A DNA stretch of 25,371 nucleotides from an uncultured Bacteroidales bacterium (GTDB taxonomy: Bacteria; Bacteroidota; Bacteroidia; Bacteroidales; UBA3663). Shown piece by piece: positions 5,694 through 12,775 of the stretch (within the stretch, counting starts at the first letter, position 1; each line of letters opens with the position of its first letter). Under the pieces are notes generated by a model. That model searched no databases, had not been told where the DNA came from, and saw nothing but the letters and a program-made list of their open reading frames with translations. Where the stretch lies: the NCBI GenBank assembly GCA_937899265.1, contig CALBPV010000029.1, positions 1 through 25,371 on the forward strand, written 5' to 3'. The position numbers and the translations under genes were made by a program.

Positions 5694-8354
5694 TTACTTC
5701 TTCAGCACTTTCTGCACAGTATCCCCTTTCTTTATCATATAAAGACCGGGACGGAGGGCAGTCTGCGATGTCGAACCGGAAATCCGGCGGCCGGAAGCAT
5801 CCCAAATGCCGTCCGTTCCATCACCGGTCGTCTCAGCCTCCACTGCCGTAATGCCTTGGGCGTAATTTCGGTCAAGGGCGGCTACGGCGACCAGCCGTTT
5901 GAAGGCCGAGCCATCGGCATCCTGTCCGGCAACGGTCAGGAAGGCATAACCTTTCCGGCCTGCGGGAACGGAGACGACAGCAAGCGTGTCGTTCTTGATT
6001 TCGGCATTGAATCCACTCTCGCGGTCGAAGCTGAGCGAAAGGATTCGGGGAGCGACATAGTTGGAAGCCAGCGTCTTGACATTGAAGGAGACAACAGTAT
6101 CGTAAGGCACCTCGCTGTGGGGCATCGCCATGTAGTCGAGATAATCCTCGAGATTGGACCATCCGTCACCGTCGGCATCGGCATTGGAGTCAGAGAAATC
6201 GCCAGAGGGCGAAAGAACAGAAGTTCCAATCATTTCCTCCCACCAGTTGGGCAGACCGTCACCGTCGGTATCGAAATCCGCAGGACGTGTCTCCTGAACG
6301 TAGAAAGCATACGTCTCTATGCTGTCGGAGTCGGCGGCTTTGTCCGGCATACCTGCGAGATTGGTGTAGGAGCCTTTGTATTTATAGGTTCCGAGGAGCG
6401 TTTCTTCTATCACACGTTGGTCGTGATTGTCGGGTACGGGCATTGTGCAGCCCACGTCGCTCAGGACATCCTTCCAGGCATCGGCAGCCGACTCGACGTC
6501 AGCCTGCGAATCGAACCAAGGCTCATTCACCCAAACGTCCCAATCGAGTTTCTGTCCGCCGGAGAGGGTGTATTTACGACCCTGAGTGTCATCGGTTCCG
6601 TTGTATATCAAGGTTCCTTTCTGGCTTGCCTTAATATTATTGTGGTAATAATAGGCCTGATAGCCCTTGCCTGCGCCTTCGAGTTGGGCATTGAGCATAA
6701 AGTCGATGTCGGTCGAGGGTCCCAACTTGTAGTAATTCCCCACGAAGTTGACTTCCATCGCACCGCCGTCGGTGGCCCGGTGGCCGTAGTTATAGACAAC
6801 TGTGTTGAAGATATCCATTCTGCCGGAATAGTACCCGTCGCCGTCCAAGCCGCCGGCAAGTGACCAATTGCGTCCGTAGCAATGGGCCAGCAGGTTGTGG
6901 TGGAGCGACCCCACATCACCGCCCACGGAGCCTGCGTATCCGTGTTTCGTGCCGTAAGTATAGTTCTCATGACCGGCGGCATTGAGAGCCTCGGAAATGA
7001 GGGTGCGCTGGAGCGAGATATTCTGCGCTCCGCGAGAGGAGAAAGCCTCGTCGATGGTCCATGAGATGGACGCGTGGTCGAGAATTGAGAAGTTGGCGCC
7101 TGCCATGCCGATTCCGTCGTAGGTTTTCCCGCCACCCAAACGCATACGTACGAAACGCCACTGGGATTCGGAGCCAATGCCGAGAGGAGCCGCCTTGAAG
7201 CAGATGCCATTGCCGGGTGCAGTCTGTCCGGCCACTGTCACATAGCGTCCGGATTGGGTCAGGCGAGACTGGAGTTCAATCACGCCGGAAACATCGAATA
7301 CAATGGTGCGTGGGCCGATGTCGTTGGTGAGTGCTTCACGGAAAGAACCTTCGCCGCTGTCATTCAGGTTGGTGACATGAACCACCTTACCTCCGCGTCC
7401 ACCCAATGCATAACGTCCGTATCCTTCGGCCCCGCGGAAAGCGTCACGACGGGGACGGAAATGCCAAACGGGACTCTGAACGGAATTTCCGTCCGCACCG
7501 TGCTGCACTACAATCCAATAATAGTCGGTGAAGGAGTTGAGCGTGGCGTTCAACAGGACAGTCGTGTCGGTGCCCTGCCAAACGGGAGCGATGCCGAGAG
7601 CGGCCACCTCCGACGAATCTGAACCCATGTACAAATCGAAGTTCGCACCGTCCACTGTGGGCATCCACGCAAACAGGGTCTCTCCCCCGTCGCAGTTGTA
7701 GTGGAGGTCGTTGTCTGAGGGGACGACGGCTTTGGGTTGTTCGGCAGCATTGCCCACACCAATCTCCAGGGCATTGAGGAAGACGCGGTTGTAGAGGTTG
7801 CCGTTCTTGTCGCCGTTAACGGGTGTCATGCGCAGCACCGTAGCCTGCGTGGCGGAAGCAACGTTGACCTGGAAAAACATACAGGTGGCCTCGTCGGTGG
7901 TAGCTACGCGATTCGAAACGGTCACGGCATCATATACAACGGTTCCGTTCAGTTCGAAAAGTACCTGCGGAAAGACAAAACTTTCAGCTTCCCACGCGTT
8001 GTTGTAGGTCTGAATGCCGTAGGCACCGGGTTCCAGTCCGGTGATTTCCACCTCAATGGCTATGCCTTCATCCTTGGTGGTGACACCGTCGTTGACCAGT
8101 TTTCCCGGTTTGTTCTGTGTACCGTTCTTGTACCAGTTGGACATGAGATTCGAGCCGTCGGCCGTCCTGACGGTGATGGAGACCCCGTCGATGGTTTTGG
8201 TGTCTGAGGGCACCTCTCCTATCGCCCAGGGATTGTAATTGGTCTCATTACACTGAGATTCGTTGGTTCCCGGACGGTTGAAGTCAATCTTAATCGCCGC
8301 ACTCAGGCTGCTGACCAGCATGAGGCCGAGAAGGAGTAAAAAATGTCTTTTCAT
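5694..8354 (-). CDS. Secreted family 1 pectate lyase-like protein with T9SS sorting tail
   Basis: Predicted extracellular pectin-cleaving enzyme (886 residues). A signal peptide spans about 1-19. Then come an N-terminal beta-sandwich region (20-205), possibly carbohydrate binding, and a fibronectin-III-like segment (215-300). The right-handed beta-helix follows at 305-660, opening with AFRGAEGYGRYALGGRGG and SGEGSFREAL as in Bacteroidota PL1 proteins. Two Asp-rich calcium loops lie near 694 (DTDGDGLPNWWEE) and 722 (DSNADADGDGWSN). The C-terminus (about 832-886, WDASGRRI, LRPGLYMIKK) looks like a type IX (Por) sorting domain, so export by T9SS and surface attachment or release is inferred. The gene follows the flippase across a 53-base repeat-bearing gap and ends at a terminator. 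Substrate is unproven. Confidence 0.85.
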   Translation of the reverse strand: MKRHFLLLLGLMLVSSLSAAIKIDFNRPGTNESQCNETNYNPWAIGEVPSDTKTIDGVSITVRTADGSNLMSNWYKNGTQNKPGKLVNDGVTTKDEGIAIEVEITGLEPGAYGIQTYNNAWEAESFVFPQVLFELNGTVVYDAVTVSNRVATTDEATCMFFQVNVASATQATVLRMTPVNGDKNGNLYNRVFLNALEIGVGNAAEQPKAVVPSDNDLHYNCDGGETLFAWMPTVDGANFDLYMGSDSSEVAALGIAPVWQGTDTTVLLNATLNSFTDYYWIVVQHGADGNSVQSPVWHFRPRRDAFRGAEGYGRYALGGRGGKVVHVTNLNDSGEGSFREALTNDIGPRTIVFDVSGVIELQSRLTQSGRYVTVAGQTAPGNGICFKAAPLGIGSESQWRFVRMRLGGGKTYDGIGMAGANFSILDHASISWTIDEAFSSRGAQNISLQRTLISEALNAAGHENYTYGTKHGYAGSVGGDVGSLHHNLLAHCYGRNWSLAGGLDGDGYYSGRMDIFNTVVYNYGHRATDGGAMEVNFVGNYYKLGPSTDIDFMLNAQLEGAGKGYQAYYYHNNIKASQKGTLIYNGTDDTQGRKYTLSGGQKLDWDVWVNEPWFDSQADVESAADAWKDVLSDVGCTMPVPDNHDQRVIEETLLGTYKYKGSYTNLAGMPDKAADSDSIETYAFYVQETRPADFDTDGDGLPNWWEEMIGTSVLSPSGDFSDSNADADGDGWSNLEDYLDYMAMPHSEVPYDTVVSFNVKTLASNYVAPRILSLSFDRESGFNAEIKNDTLAVVSVPAGRKGYAFLTVAGQDADGSAFKRLVAVAALDRNYAQGITAVEAETTGDGTDGIWDASGRRISGSTSQTALRPGLYMIKKGDTVQKVLKK

Positions 8355-8363
8355 TGTTCTATG

Positions 8364-8403
8364 TTATTATTAAAGGGGACGAAAACGGGGACAAGTTTCA
8401 AGT
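8364..8403 (-). repeat. Composite intergenic repeat between flippase and pectate lyase
   Basis: Almost the same 38 bases as at 3577-3618: on the minus strand one heptamer, TTGTCCCC, one and a half 12-bp units, then TTTAATAATAA, ten bases before the lyase ATG. One base of the 12-bp unit differs (AGGGGACGAAAA at 8374-8385). The orientation relative to transcription is the same as in the other two sites. Confidence 0.85.
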
Positions 8404-8407
8404 CAGA

Positions 8408-9694
8408 TTAATCGCGCAACGCAAATCCGTATTTGATACGGCAGAAAAGGAAGAGAATCAGCAGTTCGGTCAGCTGCGAGAGCAGAATGGCAATGCCTGT
8501 TCCCTCCAGCCCGCCCAGTTCGTAGCCGGCCACCACGCAGCCGCCGAGCATCACCCAGGAGAATGATTCCAACAGCAGATAATGGGTCGATTTGCCCAAC
8601 GCCAAGGGAAGGAAACTCAGCGGCAAACTCATTGCTCTGGGCAGTACAGAGAGCATCGCCCACCGGGCCATCGGAATGACCGGTACAAACTCGCTGCTGA
8701 AGAACAGCGGCAGCAACCAGGGAACCAGTATTTCGAAGAGTATCATCACTGCAAGCGCAAAGACGAATTGAACTCTTGCCTGTCTCCTCACCAGAATATT
8801 GCGTTCCTTCACATTCCCGTTCACGGAGCACAACCGGGGATAATAATCGGCATTCACAGCCGTAAAAATCATTCCCGTGTAAGATATGCTCAATTGGAAG
8901 CCGGCCCGATAGAGTCCCAACACCGACAGAGTGGCAAAAGTCGTGAAGTAGGACTGTATGGCCAACTCAACGCCCGATGAGATGATGCCCGAGGCAATGA
9001 AAGCCACACCGAGCAAAATGGTGGGACGGAGAGTTCGGAAAATCTGCTGCAAGGTCTCGTTCTTCACCAGACGATAGGGTTCTGTGCGATGACCGAACCA
9101 TAGCGTCTGACACATATTGACCGCCTGCGAGACAACCAGCGCCCAAATGATACCATCCATTCGCCAGAAATAGTAGAAGGGAGCGGGAATGAGAACCGTG
9201 CAGAGAGCCACGAGGGTCGAGGAGAGAGCGATACGCTTCGTTGCCCGACAGGCTTTCATCACAGCCATTTCGATGCCGACAATAATCGTGGCAATCACCA
9301 TAAAAGCGACCCATGCGAATGTCGGGATGCCTTCGAAATGAGACAGTCGGGCATAAAGCGGGGCCAGAACGACTGTGAGAACAGCTCCAACGGCTGCGGT
9401 CCACAGTCCCATCGTCCTGAGACGGGCAATGGCATCGCTCAGCCGTGCCTTGTCGTCCGATGCAAAAGCTTCCGAAAGGGTCTTCACGCCGCTGGTGCCG
9501 AGTCCTAAACTCGAAAGGTTGGAAAAGAACGTAGCCAGAGTCCAATACAGATAGCTCAATCCGATGCCGGCAGTGCCTATCCACATCGCAACCAATTTGT
9601 TGCGAATCAGATTACCCGCAACCGACAGCGCTTCCACACCCCCGAAGACGGTGATGTTTTTCGCTATGGAGCTATAACTGGAGTCCGATGCCAT
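8408..9694 (-). CDS. Wzx-like O-antigen/lipid-linked oligosaccharide flippase
   Basis: Polytopic inner-membrane protein of 428 residues, expected to translocate undecaprenyl-linked glycan from the cytoplasmic to the periplasmic face. Hydrophobic segments run through the whole protein (for example TIIVGIEMAVM, ILLGVAFIASGIISSG, LLPLFF). The N-terminal region IRNKLVAMWIGTAGIGL followed by FSNLSSLGLGTSGVKTLSEA resembles, from memory, WzxE of the enterobacterial common antigen system. It follows an aminotransferase and a GNAT gene in the same order as wecD-wecE-wzxE. The upstream gap of 117 bases is filled with tandem repeats. Family membership is firm; substrate is inferred from neighbours. Confidence 0.83.
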   Translation of the reverse strand: MASDSSYSSIAKNITVFGGVEALSVAGNLIRNKLVAMWIGTAGIGLSYLYWTLATFFSNLSSLGLGTSGVKTLSEAFASDDKARLSDAIARLRTMGLWTAAVGAVLTVVLAPLYARLSHFEGIPTFAWVAFMVIATIIVGIEMAVMKACRATKRIALSSTLVALCTVLIPAPFYYFWRMDGIIWALVVSQAVNMCQTLWFGHRTEPYRLVKNETLQQIFRTLRPTILLGVAFIASGIISSGVELAIQSYFTTFATLSVLGLYRAGFQLSISYTGMIFTAVNADYYPRLCSVNGNVKERNILVRRQARVQFVFALAVMILFEILVPWLLPLFFSSEFVPVIPMARWAMLSVLPRAMSLPLSFLPLALGKSTHYLLLESFSWVMLGGCVVAGYELGGLEGTGIAILLSQLTELLILFLFCRIKYGFALRD

Positions 9695-9815
9695 TCAAGT
9701 TTCAAGTTATTATTAACGGGGACGAAAACGGGGACGAAAACGGGGACGAAAACGGGGACGAAAAGGGGGACAAGTTTCAGGTTTCAAGTTTCAAGTTTCA
9801 AGTTTCAAGTTTCAA
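9695..9815 (-). repeat. Expanded composite repeat between aminotransferase and flippase
   Basis: This gap is made almost entirely of repeats. Plus strand 9717-9764 holds four full 12-bp units CGGGGACGAAAA, followed by a partial unit. Positions 9774-9815 hold six heptamers GTTTCAA (one GTTTCAG). Two more heptamers lie at 9695-9707, directly before the flippase start codon, separated by TTATTATTAA. The aminotransferase stop TGA (9812-9814) is formed by the outermost heptamer. It is the longest version of the element at 3577-3618 and 8364-8403. Confidence 0.9.
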
Positions 9816-10918
9816 AACTGATTGACTGTCTGTATTACATGCGTCACTTCATCCTCACTCATACACTGATTGCAGGGAAGCGAAAGTTCCTCGCATGCTA
9901 TCTTCTCGGTGACGGGAAGACGAAGTTCTTGCAACTCGCGGTATGCGGCCTGGTGATGGGGCGGGATGGGATAATGAATCTGGGTCATCACTCCGTGGGT
10001 ACGCAGATGCTCCTGGAGGGCATCGCGTTTGGCACAGAGAACGGGGAAAATGTGCCACACCGAATCCGTCCGGCATACAGGCAGTGTTATCTCGGGATTT
10101 CGTATTTCTCTGAGATAGCGTCCGGCAATGGCTTTGCGCCGCCGGTTGATGCGGTCCAGGTCATCCAACTTGACGCGCAGACAGGCTGCCTGCATTTCAT
10201 CCATGCGGCAGTTGTCTCCCTTGAAGATATGCACATATTTACGCGACGAGCCGTAGTTGGCCAGCTGTGACACTGTGATGGCGAGGCTTTTGTTGTCAGT
10301 GCACACGGCACCTGCGTCACCCAAGGCTCCGAGATTCTTGCCCGGATAGAACGAGAAGGCTCCCGCGTCGCCCAACGAGCCGGATTTCTTGACGCTTCCG
10401 TCCTTCATCTTCAAGACAGAACCGTGGCTTTGGGCAGCATCTTCGAGCACCTTGAGTTTGTTCTCGCGAGCCACCTCCATGATTTCCTCCATCTCGCATG
10501 TCTGTCCGTAGAGATGGACGGGCAGAATGGCTTTCGTTTTCGGGCCGATGGCTCTGCGAACGCCGTCCGCCGTGAGGAGGAAGGTCTCCGGATCGGGTTC
10601 CACAAAGACGGGCATCAATCCGGCATCCGACACCGCCAAAATCGATGCTATGTAAGTATTGGCCGGCACAATGACCTCATCGCCTGTTTTCATGACACCC
10701 AGCTCAATCCAGGCTTCCAAAACCAGACGAAGTGCGTCCAGCCCATTGCTGACAGGCACGCAATATTTTGTTCCGACATAGAATTTCCAGTCGCGGCTCC
10801 ACTGTTCGACCTCCTTTCCGAAGAGATACCAACCGGAATCAATCACCGCGCTGATTGCCTCCCTCAACTTTTGTTCGTAAGGGGCATTAACCTGCTTCAA
10901 ATCCAAGTACTGTATCAT
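9812..10918 (-). CDS. DegT/DnrJ/EryC1 sugar aminotransferase, FdtB/QdtB-like
   Basis: PLP enzyme expected to transaminate a dTDP-3-keto-6-deoxyhexose to the 3-amino sugar. The start ATG 10916-10918 follows the GNAT stop by one base and gives the family N-terminus MIQYLDLKQVNAPYE (368 residues). Seen motifs are SNGLDALRLVLEAW, GDEVIVPANTYIAS, ILPVHLYGQ and EDAAQSHG. The Schiff-base lysine is in SFYPGKNLGALGDAGA (about K194). The N-terminus resembles FdtB/QdtB (3-amino) rather than WecE (4-amino), and the adjacent FdtA-like gene supplies the matching 3,4-ketoisomerase. The longer reading from TTG 10966 overlaps the GNAT gene and is rejected. The exact sugar (Fuc3N, Qui3N or other) cannot be told. 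Confidence 0.88.
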   Translation of the reverse strand: MIQYLDLKQVNAPYEQKLREAISAVIDSGWYLFGKEVEQWSRDWKFYVGTKYCVPVSNGLDALRLVLEAWIELGVMKTGDEVIVPANTYIASILAVSDAGLMPVFVEPDPETFLLTADGVRRAIGPKTKAILPVHLYGQTCEMEEIMEVARENKLKVLEDAAQSHGSVLKMKDGSVKKSGSLGDAGAFSFYPGKNLGALGDAGAVCTDNKSLAITVSQLANYGSSRKYVHIFKGDNCRMDEMQAACLRVKLDDLDRINRRRKAIAGRYLREIRNPEITLPVCRTDSVWHIFPVLCAKRDALQEHLRTHGVMTQIHYPIPPHHQAAYRELQELRLPVTEKIACEELSLPCNQCMSEDEVTHVIQTVNQF

Positions 10919-10919
10919 G

Positions 10920-11864
10920 TCACAAATCGATTTTGAAAATTCTGTAAACCATTCCTCGAGCCGCAAAGCCTTCCTTTTGGGCTATGAGATTTTCGTTCAG
11001 GATGCGTCCGCCCTCTTCGTTCGAGGTTCCGAAGTCGAAGTAGCGGTAGCCCTCCTCCCGGCAGTAGTCTATCACGGCACGATAGAGCAAATCTTGAGCT
11101 CCGTCGGCCTTACCCTGCGGGGTGGCGTGGGTGTATTGGGTGTGGACGGTCTGCTGTGTAAAGTAGAGTACGGTGCACGCTTGTGTTTCTCCGTCCCTGT
11201 CAGCCGTAAAACATCTGATGTTGTCGGGAAACCGGCTCTTCAGCAGCTTCATCTCCTCCAAGGTGTGGGCCGGTCTGGCTCCGTAACGTTCCCTTAGGTT
11301 GTCCTCTATGATGTGCCAACAACGTGCGAGGTTCTGTATCTCGGTCACCTCATAGCCCATACGCTCTGCCTTCTGCCATCCGCGTCGTCTGCGACGTTCC
11401 GTGCGTGGGACAATACGACTCTGAAGGTCGGTCACTGCGCTCATGTTGCAGGCATCCAAGACAGCTCCACAGCGCCAAAGGGCATAGTCGTCCTCCTGAG
11501 CCGGATAGAGATGATAGCACGAAGGCATCTGCCGATAGTAGAGCCTGCGGAAGCCTACTCCTTTTAAATATATAAGGACTTCTTCCGTTATATGGAGCAC
11601 CGTCTCGGCTTTCACTTCCAGAGGAAGTACCAGTCCGCCGTACGACAGGCCGTGATGCGACCACCAAACCTCCCCTTCCTCGTTGCCGGGCATCAGAGCC
11701 AGCAGCCGGCCTCTATCGTCCCATATCAGCAGCGAATGGTCGGTGAAGCGGTCGCTGTGGTAGTCCATATATCCCCGAAGGAAAAGGAACGTTCCGTTCT
11801 TGGATGACCTGACAAAGGCATCCCAGCGTTCGCGGTCTGCCGGACTGTAACGTGTTACTCTCAT
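10920..11864 (-). CDS. FemAB-like GNAT N-acyltransferase
   Basis: 314-residue protein of the FemAB/Acetyltransf_6 type with two GNAT-like halves. The first half has GTFLFLRGYMDYHSDRF, DHSLLIWDDRGRLLALMPG and SHHGLSYGGLVLP, a pattern common in Bacteroidota glycan clusters. The second half has QDLLYRAVIDYCREEGYRYFDFGTSNE, where the acyl-CoA site would be. Its start overlaps the cupin stop as ATGA and its stop is one base from the aminotransferase start, so the three form a coupled set. By position it should acylate the amino group made by the aminotransferase, a role filled in known Fuc3NAc/Qui3NAc pathways by a left-handed beta-helix enzyme (FdtC/QdtC). The role is inferred. Confidence 0.72.
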   Translation of the reverse strand: MRVTRYSPADRERWDAFVRSSKNGTFLFLRGYMDYHSDRFTDHSLLIWDDRGRLLALMPGNEEGEVWWSHHGLSYGGLVLPLEVKAETVLHITEEVLIYLKGVGFRRLYYRQMPSCYHLYPAQEDDYALWRCGAVLDACNMSAVTDLQSRIVPRTERRRRRGWQKAERMGYEVTEIQNLARCWHIIEDNLRERYGARPAHTLEEMKLLKSRFPDNIRCFTADRDGETQACTVLYFTQQTVHTQYTHATPQGKADGAQDLLYRAVIDYCREEGYRYFDFGTSNEEGGRILNENLIAQKEGFAARGMVYRIFKIDL

Positions 11865-12733
11865 CCTTGGTGTCTTTTATAGTCCTGAAATTCCTGCCAC
11901 GAACTGATGTAGTCGGCCGGTGAGAACGGTTCGGAGGTCAGCACCAGGGCCACCGATGCGGACGCGAAGTCATGCAGATGACACCAGATGCCGGGAGGCA
12001 CGAGGAGCATTCTATAGGGACGATCCAGCCGAAATGTCCGGGTTTTCTCACCGTCGTCCAAGACGACCTCGAAACTGCTGCTCGCCGCCACGATGGCCTG
12101 CCAGGCTTTGTAGTGGGCGTGAGCGCCGCGTATCGAGCCGGAAGGGATGTCGTAGATATAGAAGACGCGTTTGACGGGGAAAGGCAGTTGTTCCGACATT
12201 TCATTCACTGCCGTCAGATACCCTCGTCTCAATTCCGTGTCGGCAGGAAGTTCCTCCACCTTGCAGTCATCAACGGTCCACCGGCGACTGTCTTCGTTCA
12301 GCTGCGGCTCTTCTTCATACTCAACTGCGGGCAGAGGCAACGTCTCCAATTGGGACTTGTCCCACACGTAATCTTCTTCGTCGTATTTCGTCGAACTGAG
12401 TATCAGCCCCAATGCATTGGTCGAGAAGTTCTCAAGGGTACGCCAAGTCTGCGGCGGCACATAAACACCGTGATACGACCGGTTCAGGGAAATCTGCCGG
12501 CGATTGCCCTCTTTGTCCTCAAGCGTCACATCGAAACTGCCGCTCAAGGCCACGATGAATTCCTGAGCCCGCCGGTAGGCGTGACTGCCGCGCACCTCTC
12601 CCCCGGGCACATCGTAAATCCAGTATGCCCTCTGCGGACGGAACGGTATGTGCTGCCGTCCTTCGATGTAGGACAGATTTCCCCTTTCGTCTTCCACCTT
12701 GGGGAGTGAAACTATCTTGATGTCTTCTATCAT
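11861..12733 (-). CDS. Tandem FdtA/QdtA-like cupin protein (dTDP-sugar 3,4-ketoisomerase)
   Basis: 290 residues, about twice the usual ~140 of FdtA, with two WxcM/FdtA-type cupin domains. Domain 1 (about 4-130) has DERGNLSYIEG, RAYWIYDVPGGEVRGSHAYRR and YVPPQTW. Domain 2 (about 148-285) has RVFYIYDIPSGSIRGAHAHYK and VPPGIWCHLHDF. FdtA enzymes use a paired-histidine motif RGxHAH to isomerise dTDP-4-keto-6-deoxyglucose to the 3-keto sugar. Only domain 2 keeps both histidines; domain 1 has HAY. Domain 2 is therefore the likelier ketoisomerase and domain 1 may be structural or of altered specificity. It is first of the amino-sugar block, 42 bases after the EnvC-like gene. Confidence 0.85.
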   Translation of the reverse strand: MIEDIKIVSLPKVEDERGNLSYIEGRQHIPFRPQRAYWIYDVPGGEVRGSHAYRRAQEFIVALSGSFDVTLEDKEGNRRQISLNRSYHGVYVPPQTWRTLENFSTNALGLILSSTKYDEEDYVWDKSQLETLPLPAVEYEEEPQLNEDSRRWTVDDCKVEELPADTELRRGYLTAVNEMSEQLPFPVKRVFYIYDIPSGSIRGAHAHYKAWQAIVAASSSFEVVLDDGEKTRTFRLDRPYRMLLVPPGIWCHLHDFASASVALVLTSEPFSPADYISSWQEFQDYKRHQG

Positions 12734-12775
12734 ATTTTCGGCCTTTACGTTATTTGTCGTTCTAAGTTCTGCCGT

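Noticed and set aside
9695..9815. Small plus-strand protein from the GDEN and KFQVSSF repeats
   Set aside because: The frame is only translated tandem repeat, with no start context or conservation argument, and it lies between two genes of a minus-strand operon.
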